NCBI GenBank assembly: GCA_014879945.1
Contig: JACSRE010000278.1
Coordinates: forward strand, 1-39,308
Reading direction: 5' to 3'
Source of the DNA: Myxococcus sp.
GTDB taxonomy: Bacteria > Myxococcota > Myxococcia > Myxococcales > Myxococcaceae
DNA: 39,308 nucleotides
This document shows, piece after piece, positions 17,730-25,161 of this stretch; the stretch's first letter is position 1, and each line of letters opens with the position of its first letter. The position numbers were made by a program, and so were the translations under genes. The notes under the pieces are model-generated. The model was not told where the DNA came from and did no database searches. It was given only the letters and a program-made list of their open reading frames with translations.

Positions 17730-18275
17730 TCACTTCGGAGGCGGGTGCTTCTGCAGCTTTCGCTGCAGGGAGCGCCGGTGCAGCCCCAGGCGGCGCGCGG
17801 CCTCCGACACGTTGCCCTGCGCGTCGGCCAGCACCCGGTTGATGTACTCCCACTCGGCGCGCGCGAGGCTGGGCGTCTGGTTCACCTCGACGGGCGCCGC
17901 GCCGCCCAGCAGCGCCTGCACCACCGCGTCGGCGTCGGTCGGCTTCGAGAGGTAGGCCACCGCGCCCAGGCGCGTCGCCTCGACCGCCGTCGGAATGGAG
18001 CCGTAGCCGGTCAACATCACCGCGCGCGTGCCCGGGTCCTTCGTGTGCAGCCTCTCGAGCAGCGTCAGGCCCGACGCGCCGTCCATGCGCAGGTCGACCA
18101 CGGCGTACTCGGGCGCCTCGTCGAGCGCGGGCAGCGTCGCCTCGACCGACGGGAAGAGCGTCACCGCGAAGCCGCGCTCCTCGAGGGCGCGCCCCAGGCG
18201 GTTGCGGAAGGCCTCGTCGTCGTCCACCAGCCACAGCGTGGGCGCCTCGGCGCTCGGCGTCGGGTTCATCGTCAT
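17730..18275 (-). CDS. regA: Response regulator of the RegA/PrrA/ActR type
   Basis: A 181-residue response regulator. The receiver has the acidic pocket Asp18-20 (WLVDDDEAF), phospho-acceptor Asp61 (AVVDLRMDG) and the switch lysine in YLSKPTDAD. The C-terminus is a Fis-type helix-turn-helix, GNVSEAARRLGLHRRSLQRK, which closely follows the RegA/PrrA/ActR pattern of global redox regulators. No AAA domain is present, so it does not act as a sigma-54 activator. The start ATG 18275 overlaps the kinase stop (ATGA), so translation is coupled. In proteobacteria these regulators control respiration, denitrification and carbon fixation. Its place two genes from a nos operon suggests a role in anaerobic respiration here. 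Confidence 0.85.
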   Translation of the reverse strand: MTMNPTPSAEAPTLWLVDDDEAFRNRLGRALEERGFAVTLFPSVEATLPALDEAPEYAVVDLRMDGASGLTLLERLHTKDPGTRAVMLTGYGSIPTAVEATRLGAVAYLSKPTDADAVVQALLGGAAPVEVNQTPSLARAEWEYINRVLADAQGNVSEAARRLGLHRRSLQRKLQKHPPPK

Positions 18276-19522
18276 GAGGGCTCCTGGAGTGAGGGCAGCG
18301 AGAGCGCCGCGGTGGTGCCCTCGCCGGGGCGTGAGTCGAAGGTGAGGGCGCCGCCGAGCTGCTGCGCCAGCGTGCGCGCCAGGAAGACGCCCAGGCCCAT
18401 GCCCTTGCCGACGGCCTTGGTGGTGAAGAAGGGCTCGCCGAGGCGGCTGGCGGTGGACGCGTCGAGGCCGGGGCCCCGGTCGCGCACCCAGAGCGTCAGG
18501 GCGCCCTCGCGCTGCGCGGCCTCGACCACCACCGGGCCCGTCGAGGCCTCGAGCGCGTTCTTCACCAGGTTTCGCAGCGCCTGCGCCAGCGCGGCCCGCG
18601 GGCCGGTGACGACGAGGCCGGGCGCGCCAGGGTTCTGCACGCGCTCCGCCCCGCGCAGGTCGGCGGTCGCCTCGGCCACCCACGTGTCCACGGCGAAGGT
18701 CGTGAGGGCCTCGCCCGCCAGCTCGCCCGAGCGCGCCGACATGCTCTGCAGAATCGCGCGGCAGCGCTCGACCTGCTCCCGCACCAGCTTCGCGTCGTCG
18801 CGCAGCGAAGGCGGCACCTCGAGCTTCTCGAGCGCGCGCGACATCTCGTGGCTGGCGACGGCGATGGTGCCCAGCGGCGTGGCCAGCTCGTGCGCCGCGC
18901 CCGCCGCCAGGGTGGTGAGCGCGGCCAGCTTCTCGTGCTGCGCCGAGAGCCGCCGCGCCTCGGAGAGCTGCCGCTCCTGGCCGCGCAGCGCCGTCAGCAG
19001 CCGCTGCACGAACGAGACGATGAAGCCCGCCGACACCACGAAGGCCAGCCACATGCCCGCGAGGTGGAGCCGCATCAGCTCCTGGTGGTTGGGCAGCTCC
19101 CACGTCGCCGGCGCCACCTTGTCCACGAGGAAGAGCGCCGCGAAGCCCAGCAGCGAGGCCAGCAGCTGCGCCCACTGCCGCGCCTTCGAGAGCACCAGCG
19201 CCGCCAGCACGATGTTCACCAGGTACAGCGCGGTGAAGGGGTTGAAGGGCCCGCCGCTCAGGGCGAAGACGCCCGTGTGCAGGGCGGTGTCGAGCAGCAT
19301 CAGGGCGAGCAGGCGGTCCTCGGAGACGCCGCGCCGCTGCCACCACCACGCCAGCGCGTCGGAGCCGAACCCCACGGCGATGAGCGCCAGCAGCCAGGCC
19401 ACCTGCAGGTGAATGCCCAGGCCCAGCCACGCCCACAGCAACAGCAGCAGCTGACACCCCCACACCGCCCGTCGCACCCAGCGGAACCACGGCAGCGAGA
19501 CGTCGAGGGGGCCTGCGCTCAT
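18272..19522 (-). CDS. regB: RegB/PrrB-like redox sensor histidine kinase
   Basis: A 416-residue membrane kinase. Several N-terminal transmembrane helices (about residues 18-200) contain the RegB quinone-site pattern GGxxNPF as GGPFNPF (90-96). The H-box is AGAAHELATPLGTIAVA with His211, the RegB-type H-box rather than the common SHE(L/I)RTP. Cys254 in QVERCRAILQSM sits where the redox-active cysteine of RegB is found. ATPase motifs are LRNLVKNALEAS, VRDRGPGLD and GMGLGVFLARTL. I chose ATG 19522, because the open frame further upstream runs through the divergent promoter region. By family, it senses quinone redox state and phosphorylates RegA; this has not been shown for this protein. Confidence 0.88.
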   Translation of the reverse strand: MSAGPLDVSLPWFRWVRRAVWGCQLLLLLWAWLGLGIHLQVAWLLALIAVGFGSDALAWWWQRRGVSEDRLLALMLLDTALHTGVFALSGGPFNPFTALYLVNIVLAALVLSKARQWAQLLASLLGFAALFLVDKVAPATWELPNHQELMRLHLAGMWLAFVVSAGFIVSFVQRLLTALRGQERQLSEARRLSAQHEKLAALTTLAAGAAHELATPLGTIAVASHEMSRALEKLEVPPSLRDDAKLVREQVERCRAILQSMSARSGELAGEALTTFAVDTWVAEATADLRGAERVQNPGAPGLVVTGPRAALAQALRNLVKNALEASTGPVVVEAAQREGALTLWVRDRGPGLDASTASRLGEPFFTTKAVGKGMGLGVFLARTLAQQLGGALTFDSRPGEGTTAALSLPSLQEPS

Positions 19523-19661
19523 GGAAAAAATTCCATCGGGTGGTGCCGGGTGGGTCGGCCTTCGTGCGAGGCTTCTACTGCACGAGGTCGGCCGCGGGGG
19601 CTGCGTCACGCCGCCGCGGCCTCTCGCGCGGGGCATACGCCGTGCACAGGGGGCGCTATCG

Positions 19662-20150
19662 ATGAGTGCGACCGTCTCCGAGGTGTTGAGGGAGCAGCAC
19701 CAGGTGCTCCGGGCCGCGCTGGCGCGGTGTCTGGTCGGCGCGACCGGCCTCGACGTCGAGGCCTTCGACCGCTTCCGTCATCACCTGTTGTGGCACGTCA
19801 GCGTCGAGGAGCGCGTGGTGGTGCCGGCGCTCCAGCAGGTGTTGGGGCGGCTGCCCGAGGGCACCGCGGGGCTTCGAAAAGACCACGCCGGCATCGCGGC
19901 GCTCTGTGTGCCCCGGCCCGAGCGGGAGTGGGTCGAGAACCTGCGCGACCTGCTCGAGGAGCACTACCGCGTCGAAGAGAGCCCCGGCGGCCTGTTGAGC
20001 CGGTGTGACGAGCTGCTGGTGAGCAGCCTCAACGAGCGCGTGGTGGCCGACATCGCGGCCCAGCCGCCGCTCAAGCTGGCGCCCTTTCGAAGGGGGCCGT
20101 CGGTGCGCGCCCAGGTGGCCGAGCTGCTGCGCCTCACCGGGGTGCGTTAG
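19662..20150 (+). CDS. Hemerythrin-like (HHE) di-iron domain protein
   Basis: A 162-residue four-helix HHE protein. Likely metal ligands are His13 (REQHQVL), His45 and Glu49 (WHVSVEERVVVP), His75 (KDHAGI), and His101 and Glu105 (EEHYRVEES), spaced as in hemerythrins and RIC/YtfE-type proteins. It probably binds O2 or NO at a di-iron site in the cytoplasm, as a sensor, scavenger or iron-sulfur repair factor. ATG 19662 is chosen; an open frame from 19521 has a long unrelated N-terminus across the promoter region. The gene is divergent from regB and 54 bases upstream of the sigma-54 activator, so a role in N-oxide or oxygen response is a reasonable inference. Confidence 0.82.
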   Translation: MSATVSEVLREQHQVLRAALARCLVGATGLDVEAFDRFRHHLLWHVSVEERVVVPALQQVLGRLPEGTAGLRKDHAGIAALCVPRPEREWVENLRDLLEEHYRVEESPGGLLSRCDELLVSSLNERVVADIAAQPPLKLAPFRRGPSVRAQVAELLRLTGVR

Positions 20151-20168
20151 CGGGCCCGGTCGTTCGGG

Positions 20169-20189
20169 GTTCCGTTTCGTTCCGGAACG
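20169..20189. promoter_or_regulatory. Palindromic operator candidate upstream of the sigma-54 activator
   Basis: CGTTCCGGAACG at 20178-20189 is a perfect 12-bp palindrome, with an additional half-site GTTCCG at 20169-20174. It lies 16 bases before the activator start codon. The same half-sites (CGTTCC and GGAACG, spaced by five bases) recur upstream of nosZ. The binding protein is unknown; autoregulation by the adjacent activator is the simplest guess. Confidence 0.5.
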
Positions 20190-20204
20190 TGCCAGATCGA
20201 AACC

Positions 20205-21254
20205 ATGTCGTGCGAGACGCCGTTCGAGTCAGGTGGGCAGCTGTGCAAGGTGTGCCGAGGCCAGCAGCTGGTGGGCGGCGCGCGGTTCTGTTCGAAGCTG
20301 GTGGTGAAGAGCCCGCAGATGCAGGCGCTGCTGCCGCGCATGGCGACGGTGGCGAACACCGACGCCTCGGTGGTGATTCGCGGAGAGAGCGGCTCGGGCA
20401 AAGAGGTCATCGCGCGGGCGATTCACGCCAACAGCGCGCGGCGGGCGAAGGCCTTCGTCGCGGTGAACTGCGCGGCGCTCCCGTCGGACCTGCTGGAGTC
20501 GGAGCTCTTCGGCCACGCCCGGGGCGCCTTCACCGGCGCGAACACGGCGCGCAAGGGGCTCTTCGAGGCGGCCGACGGCGGCACCCTGTTGCTCGATGAG
20601 ATCGCCGAGATTCCCCTGGGGCTGCAGGCGAAGCTGCTGCGGGCGCTGCAGGACGGCGAGATTCGCCGGGTGGGCGAGAGCCAGCCCTTCCGGGTGGACG
20701 TGCGCCTCATCTGCGCCACGCACCAGCACCTGCAGACCGCGGTGCGCGAGGGGCGGTTTCGCGAAGACCTCTACTTCCGCCTGAAGGTCTTCACCCTGGT
20801 GGTGCCGCCGCTGCGCGAGCGCCGCGAAGACATTCCGGTGTTGGCGGCGATGTTCCTCGAGATCGAGAAGCACCCCACCGGGCGCATCACGCCCCAGGCC
20901 ATGAAGGCGCTGCTGGCGTACCCGTGGCCTGGCAACGTGCGGGAGCTGGCCAACGCCATCAAGCACGGGGCGGTGCTCTCGGGCACGGCCGACGTCGCGC
21001 TCGAGCACCTGCCAGAAGAGCTGTCGTCGCCGGCGGGCAGCGTGCCGCTCCCGATTCCGGTGCCGACGCCGGGGGCCGCTCACACGGGGCTGCCGTCGGG
21101 CGTGATGGAGTCGCTGGCGCAGGTCGAGCGCCGCCACATCACCGAGGTGCTGCGGGCCTGCGGGGGCAAGTCGACCGACGCCGCCCGGGTGCTGGGCATC
21201 GGCCGCACCACGCTCTGGCGCAAGATGAAGGAGTACGGCCTGGCCGAGGCCTGA
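20205..21254 (+). CDS. Sigma-54-dependent transcriptional activator with four-cysteine N-terminus
   Basis: A 349-residue enhancer-binding protein. The AAA+ domain has Walker A GESGSGKE (60-67), the sigma-54 contact loop GAFTGA (107-112), Walker B TLLLDE (127-132) and the arginine-finger region FREDLYFRLKVF. The C-terminal Fis-type helix-turn-helix is RVLGIGRTTLWRKMKEYGL. In place of a receiver, GAF or PAS domain there are only about 32 residues carrying Cys3, Cys14, Cys17 and Cys29 (LCKVC, then RFC). This could hold zinc or an iron-sulfur cluster, and so sense redox or NO directly. It sits between the hemerythrin gene and nosZ. ATG 20205 is the start that includes these cysteines. Targets are inferred, not shown. 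Confidence 0.9.
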   Translation: MSCETPFESGGQLCKVCRGQQLVGGARFCSKLVVKSPQMQALLPRMATVANTDASVVIRGESGSGKEVIARAIHANSARRAKAFVAVNCAALPSDLLESELFGHARGAFTGANTARKGLFEAADGGTLLLDEIAEIPLGLQAKLLRALQDGEIRRVGESQPFRVDVRLICATHQHLQTAVREGRFREDLYFRLKVFTLVVPPLRERREDIPVLAAMFLEIEKHPTGRITPQAMKALLAYPWPGNVRELANAIKHGAVLSGTADVALEHLPEELSSPAGSVPLPIPVPTPGAAHTGLPSGVMESLAQVERRHITEVLRACGGKSTDAARVLGIGRTTLWRKMKEYGLAEA

Positions 21255-21363
21255 GGCTCGACCGCGACGGCCGTCCCGGCCTGGCCGCGGCCTCTCGCGC
21301 GCCCCTGGAGACGGCGCGGTCGCCGGCTCGGTTGCGCCGGCATGCGCGGATTTGCAGATTCTG

Positions 21364-21380
21364 CGTTCCGCCTTGGAACG
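21364..21380. promoter_or_regulatory. Inverted repeat CGTTCC-N5-GGAACG upstream of nosZ
   Basis: CGTTCC (21364-21369) and GGAACG (21375-21380) form an inverted repeat with a five-base spacer, about 100 bases before the nosZ start. The half-sites match those of the 12-bp palindrome in front of the sigma-54 activator gene, so one regulator may bind both places. The distance to the candidate -24/-12 element (about 30 bases) is compatible with an upstream activator site. Confidence 0.5.
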
Positions 21381-21408
21381 CCGGGGCGGCGGCCGAGGGT
21401 GATCCACC

Positions 21409-21424
21409 GGGTATGAGGTGTGCA
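21409..21424 (+). promoter_or_regulatory. Candidate sigma-54 (-24/-12) promoter of the nos operon
   Basis: GGGTATGAGGTGTGCA matches the sigma-54 consensus TGGCACG-N4-TTGCA at the invariant GG and GC with the required spacing, and at 8 of the 12 defined positions overall. It lies between the CGTTCC/GGAACG repeat and nosZ, and predicts a leader of about 40 bases. The adjacent gene encodes a sigma-54 activator, which supports the call, but single matches of this quality also arise by chance. Confidence 0.35.
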
Positions 21425-21478
21425 GACGGGTGCGGCAGAACGCCGCACCCCGCGGCCTTCGCGACCCAGGAGGTCTGC

Positions 21479-23755
21479 ATGAAGTTCGGAAAGAAGCGGC
21501 TTGCCGCTGCGTTGGTGGCCGCGTGCGCGGCGACGGCGTGGGCAGGCGAGTCACTGCAGGAAGTGATGAAGCGCAGGGCGCTGACGCAGCAAGACCTGCT
21601 CGCCGCGGCCAAGACGTACGTGCCGACGGGCAAGCGAGACGACTTCCTCGCCTTCAGCTCGGGCGGCCAGTCGGGGCAGGTCATCGTCTACGGCATCCCC
21701 TCGATGCGCATCCTCAAGTACATCGGCGTCTTCACGCCCGAGCCCTGGCAGGGCTACGGATTCGATGAAGAGTCGAAGAAGGTGCTCAAGGGCGGCTCCA
21801 TCGAAGGCAAGGACATCACCTGGGGCGACTCGCACCACCCGGCCATCTCCGAGACCAACGGCGCCTACGACGGCCAGTTCCTCTTCATCAACGACAAGTC
21901 GAACCCGCGCATCGCCGTCATCGACCTGCGCGACTTCGAGACCAAGCAGATCATCACCAACCCCATCTTCAAGAACGAGCACGGCGGCGCCTTCGTGACG
22001 CCGAACTCCGAGTACGTGATGGAGGCCGCGCAGTACGCGGCGCCGCTCGAGAAGGGGTACGTGCCCCTCGACCAGTTCAACGACAAGTACCGCGGCGGCC
22101 TCACCTACTGGAAGTTCGACCGCACCAAGGGCCGCATCGCGCCCGAGGACTCGTTCTCGTTCGAGCTGCCGCCCTACAGCCAGGACCTGTCGGACTCGGG
22201 CAAGGCCGTCTCTGAGGGGTGGGGCTTCACCAACTCGTTCTGCTCCGAGCGCTACGTCGGCGGCATCGAGCTGGGCCGCCCGCCGTTCGAGGCCGGTTGC
22301 TCCGCGAAGGACACCGACTTCCTGCACATCACCAACTGGAAGAAGGCCGCCGAGCTGGTGAAGGCCGGCAAGGCCAAGAAGATCAACGGGCACAACGTCA
22401 TCCCCATCGAGCTCGCGGTGAAAGAGGGCATCCTCTTCCTCGTGCCCGAGCCGAAGAGCCCGCACGGCTGCGACGTCTCGCCCGACGGCAAGTTCATCAT
22501 CGTGTCGGGCAAGCTCGACACGCACACCATGGTCTACTCGTTCGCGAAGATTCAGGAGGCCATCAAGGCCAACAAGTTCGAGGGCAAGGACCCGTACGGC
22601 ATTCCGGTCATCGCCATGAAGGACGCGCTCGAGAAGCAGGTCGAGCTGGGCCTGGGGCCGCTCCACACCCAGTACGACTCGAAGCCGTGCATCGCGTACA
22701 CCTCGCTCTACGTCGACTCGCAGGTGGCGAAGTGGAACTACTGTGAGGGCAAGGTGCTCGACAAGCTGTCGGTGCACTACAACATCGGCCACCTGATGAC
22801 GATGGAGGGTGACTCGGTCGCGCCCAAGGGCCGCTACCTGGTCGCGCTCAACAAGCTGGCCATCGACCGCTTCAACCCGGTCGGCCCGCTGCACCCGCAG
22901 AACCACCAGCTCATCGACATCAGCAACGACAAGATGCAGCTGCTCTACGACATGCCGCTGCCGCTCGGTGAGCCGCACTACGCCGTCGCCATCAGCGCCG
23001 CCTCGCTCAAGCCGGGCATGCGGTACAAGGTCGGCACCAACAGCCGCACCGACGAGAAGCACCCCGGCGCGGTGCGCGCGGGCGAAGAGAAGATCGTGCG
23101 CAGCCCCGGCAAGGTCGAGGTCTTCGGGACCCTCATTCGCTCGCACATCACGCCTGAGATCATCGAGGTCGAGAAGGGCGACGAGGTGACCATCAACCTC
23201 ACCAACCTCGAGCGCGCGCAAGACGAGACGCACGGCTTCACCATCAGCGGCATGAACGTGCACGCGTCGGTCGAGCCCGGCAAGACGAGCTCGGTGAAGT
23301 TCAAGGCCGACCGCGAAGGCGTCTTCCCCTACTACTGCACCGAGTTCTGCTCCGCGCTCCACCTCGAGATGCAGGGCTACTTCCTGGTCAAGCCCAAGGG
23401 CTACAAGGCCACGGCCACCGCGGCCGCGAAGGCCGACTACACCAAGGCCGACTACGACAAGCAGTACAACACCAACATCGAGACCCAGAAGGTCATCGAC
23501 GGCGTGGTGGCGTGGATCGTGTCGACCAACTTCAAGGAGTTCCCCGACGCGGTCGCGCTGGTGGAAGACGCGACTGATCAGCTCAAGGCCGCCGAGGAGC
23601 CCAAGAAGAAGATGGAAGAGGCCGCCAAGAAAGAGGACTGGCAGAACGTGACGCTCTGGGCTGGCCAGTGGTGGCAGTACCAGGTGAAGGCGGCCGACAT
23701 CGGCCTGCGCGCCAAGACGTACCTCGAGCAGAAGGGCGCCAAGAAGGTGAAGTAA
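21479..23755 (+). CDS. nosZ: Nitrous oxide reductase, clade II (Sec-exported)
   Basis: Reduces N2O to N2 in the periplasm, as a copper homodimer. The protein is 758 residues. The N-terminus MKFGKKRLAAALVAACAATA is a Sec-type signal without a twin-arginine motif, the hallmark of clade II (atypical) NosZ. CuZ-side histidine segments include GDSHHPAISE (His119, His120), FKNEHGGAF, SGKLDTHTMVY, GPLHTQYD, YNIGHLMTMEGDS and GEPHYAVAI. The C-terminal cupredoxin domain has a complete CuA set: His585 (ETHGF), Cys620, Cys624, His628 and Met631 in YYCTEFCSALHLEM. AGGAGG (21468-21473) lies five bases upstream of ATG 21479. First structural gene of the nos operon; all metal ligands look intact. Confidence 0.97.
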   Translation: MKFGKKRLAAALVAACAATAWAGESLQEVMKRRALTQQDLLAAAKTYVPTGKRDDFLAFSSGGQSGQVIVYGIPSMRILKYIGVFTPEPWQGYGFDEESKKVLKGGSIEGKDITWGDSHHPAISETNGAYDGQFLFINDKSNPRIAVIDLRDFETKQIITNPIFKNEHGGAFVTPNSEYVMEAAQYAAPLEKGYVPLDQFNDKYRGGLTYWKFDRTKGRIAPEDSFSFELPPYSQDLSDSGKAVSEGWGFTNSFCSERYVGGIELGRPPFEAGCSAKDTDFLHITNWKKAAELVKAGKAKKINGHNVIPIELAVKEGILFLVPEPKSPHGCDVSPDGKFIIVSGKLDTHTMVYSFAKIQEAIKANKFEGKDPYGIPVIAMKDALEKQVELGLGPLHTQYDSKPCIAYTSLYVDSQVAKWNYCEGKVLDKLSVHYNIGHLMTMEGDSVAPKGRYLVALNKLAIDRFNPVGPLHPQNHQLIDISNDKMQLLYDMPLPLGEPHYAVAISAASLKPGMRYKVGTNSRTDEKHPGAVRAGEEKIVRSPGKVEVFGTLIRSHITPEIIEVEKGDEVTINLTNLERAQDETHGFTISGMNVHASVEPGKTSSVKFKADREGVFPYYCTEFCSALHLEMQGYFLVKPKGYKATATAAAKADYTKADYDKQYNTNIETQKVIDGVVAWIVSTNFKEFPDAVALVEDATDQLKAAEEPKKKMEEAAKKEDWQNVTLWAGQWWQYQVKAADIGLRAKTYLEQKGAKKVK

Positions 23756-23765
23756 CGGCTCCGAC

Positions 23766-23797
23766 CAGCGCGGCTCGCTCCCGAGGGGTCCGCGCTG
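23766..23797 (+). terminator. Hairpin after nosZ (possible attenuator or processing element)
   Basis: CAGCGCGG (23766-23773) pairs perfectly with CCGCGCTG (23790-23797) across a 16-base loop, 10 bases after the nosZ stop. There is no T-run, so a classic intrinsic terminator is not supported. It may protect the nosZ message or reduce read-through into the cytochrome genes. Confidence 0.4.
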
Positions 23798-23834
23798 AAG
23801 TCGAGACCTGGCCGTGCGTCACACCAGGGCCGCC

Positions 23835-23854
23835 GCCGGTGACTGTCCACCGGC
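23835..23854 (+). terminator. Second hairpin in the nosZ-cytochrome gap
   Basis: GCCGGTG (23835-23841) pairs with CACCGGC (23848-23854) around a six-base loop (ACTGTC). It lies in the 204-base gap between nosZ and the cytochrome gene, in which no gene is seen. No T-run follows. Together with the upstream hairpin it could set unequal expression of nosZ and the downstream genes. Confidence 0.35.
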
Positions 23855-23959
23855 GCGCGGCTCGTTGCACGTCTGGGCATGTCGAGTGCAGCGGTTCCCC
23901 AACGCCGTGGCTCACCCCCTGCGCCGCGTCCCTGACTCGTTGTTCCCTGGAGTTCCAAA

Positions 23960-24307
23960 ATGAAAAAGCTGCTGCTCGCCCTCCTCGTGGTTCCCGCCCT
24001 CTCGCTCGCTGCCGACGCCAAGAAGAAGGAGGCCGCCAAGCCCGACCCGAAGGTGGTCGCCGAGGGCGCCAAGCTGTTCACCGACCGCACCTGCTGGAGC
24101 TGCCACGGGAAGGACGCGAAGACGCCAATTATGCCGGCGTACCCCAAGCTGGCCGGGCAGAACGCAGAGTATGCGGAGCGTCAGATGCTCGACATCAAGT
24201 CTGGAACGCGCGCCAACGGCAACTCGGCGGCGATGAAGGGCGTGATGGGCCTCGTGAACGAAGCCGAAATCAAGGCCATCGCGGTCTACCTGTCGTCGCT
24301 GCAGTGA
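23960..24307 (+). CDS. Monoheme cytochrome c (NosC-like electron donor)
   Basis: A 115-residue periplasmic class I cytochrome c. A Sec signal (MKKLLLALLVVPALSLAA) is followed by a lysine-rich stretch and one heme-binding site, CWSCH (45-49). A methionine in AAMKGVMGL is the likely distal ligand. GGAG lies about eight bases before ATG 23960. Its place directly after nosZ matches clade II clusters, where small cytochromes (called NosC1 and NosC2 in Wolinella) are thought to pass electrons to NosZ. The donor role here is inferred from position. Confidence 0.85.
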   Translation: MKKLLLALLVVPALSLAADAKKKEAAKPDPKVVAEGAKLFTDRTCWSCHGKDAKTPIMPAYPKLAGQNAEYAERQMLDIKSGTRANGNSAAMKGVMGLVNEAEIKAIAVYLSSLQ

Positions 24308-24350
24308 GCGGGGCACGGTTCTTGATCTGCATCACCCACGGAAGACACCC

Positions 24351-25070
24351 ATGAAGACTACCAACCGCATCGTCGCCGCCGCCGTCGCCGCCTTCGCCTT
24401 GAGCGCCTTCGCTGGTCCACCGCCGCCCAAGAAGGAGGGCATCGAAGCCAAGGGCTACAAGTGGAACGCCCAGGAGGGCGAGAAGATTGAAGCCCTCAAG
24501 CTCAAGGGCGACGCCAAGCGCGGTGAAGAGGCCTACGAGGTCTGCTCGGCCTGTCACCTGCCCAGCGGCGCCGGTCGCGCCGACGGCACCTTCCCGCAGC
24601 TCGCCGGCCAGCACTCGACGGTGCTCATCAAGCAGATCGCCGACATTCGCGGCGGCCTGCGCGACAACCCCATCATGTACCCGTTCGCGACGACGCTCAC
24701 CGACCCGCAGGAGCTGGCCGACGTGGCGGCCTACATCGAGACCATGAAGATCCCGCGCGACAACGGCCGCGGCCCCGGCACCGACCTCGAGACCGGCAAG
24801 AAGCTGTACCTGCGCGACTGCCAGACCTGCCACATGGCCAACGGCGAAGGCGAGCGCGACAAGTTCTACCCGGTGCTCGCCGGGCAGCACTACAAGTACA
24901 TGCTCCGCCAGGCGACCGAGATTCGCGACGGCAAGCGCCGCAACGCCAACCCAGACATGGTGAAGGTCATCAAGACGTACAGCGACAAGGAAATCGACGC
25001 CATCGTCGACTACATGTCGCGCCTCGAGATGCCCACGCACGACGCCGCGCCCAAGGCCAAGAAGAAGTAG
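24351..25070 (+). CDS. Diheme cytochrome c (c4/c553-like)
   Basis: A 239-residue exported cytochrome with a Sec signal (IVAAAVAAFALSAFA) and two heme sites, CSACH (65-69) and CQTCH (157-161), in two similar cytochrome folds. Both halves share the pattern P-x-LAGQH (FPQLAGQHSTVLIKQ and YPVLAGQHYKYMLRQ), typical of c4/c553-type diheme cytochromes. Methionines in the later part of each domain can act as distal ligands. It is likely the second soluble carrier between the quinone pool and NosZ. It starts 43 bases after the monoheme gene and ends in a lysine-rich tail. Confidence 0.88.
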   Translation: MKTTNRIVAAAVAAFALSAFAGPPPPKKEGIEAKGYKWNAQEGEKIEALKLKGDAKRGEEAYEVCSACHLPSGAGRADGTFPQLAGQHSTVLIKQIADIRGGLRDNPIMYPFATTLTDPQELADVAAYIETMKIPRDNGRGPGTDLETGKKLYLRDCQTCHMANGEGERDKFYPVLAGQHYKYMLRQATEIRDGKRRNANPDMVKVIKTYSDKEIDAIVDYMSRLEMPTHDAAPKAKKK

Positions 25071-25123
25071 CGCCCTTCCTTCGCGGCCGGGCTCTCACCG
25101 CTCGCAGTCCTCCTCTTTTCCAA

Positions 25124-25149
25124 CGCTCGCCCGACCGAAGGGGCGAGCG
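25124..25149 (+). promoter_or_regulatory. Perfect 9-bp hairpin just before the nosB-like gene
   Basis: CGCTCGCCC (25124-25132) and GGGCGAGCG (25141-25149) pair perfectly around an eight-base loop. The 3' arm ends 12 bases before ATG 25162, so the folded RNA would crowd the ribosome binding region. No T-run is present. It could be a translational control, RNA processing or message-stability element. Confidence 0.45.
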
Positions 25150-25161
25150 CCTGGTGGTGTC

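Noticed and set aside
17364-19412. Plus-strand open frame of 682 codons across the NYN and RegBA genes
   Set aside because: It overlaps three recognised minus-strand genes and its product is Ser/Arg/Ala-rich without domains.
19521-19536. ATGGAA-AAAA-TTCCAT inverted repeat as an operator
   Set aside because: It overlaps the regB start codon, occurs once, and its half-sites do not match the CGTTCC/GGAACG element; too short to claim.
19521-19661. Longer N-terminus for the hemerythrin protein from ATG 19521
   Set aside because: The extension crosses the divergent promoter region and has no hemerythrin homology; the ATG at 19662 begins directly at the first helix.
21551-23362. Long minus-strand open frame (603 codons) opposite nosZ
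   Set aside because: Composition typical of an antisense shadow in GC-rich DNA; nosZ on the other strand has all metal ligands.
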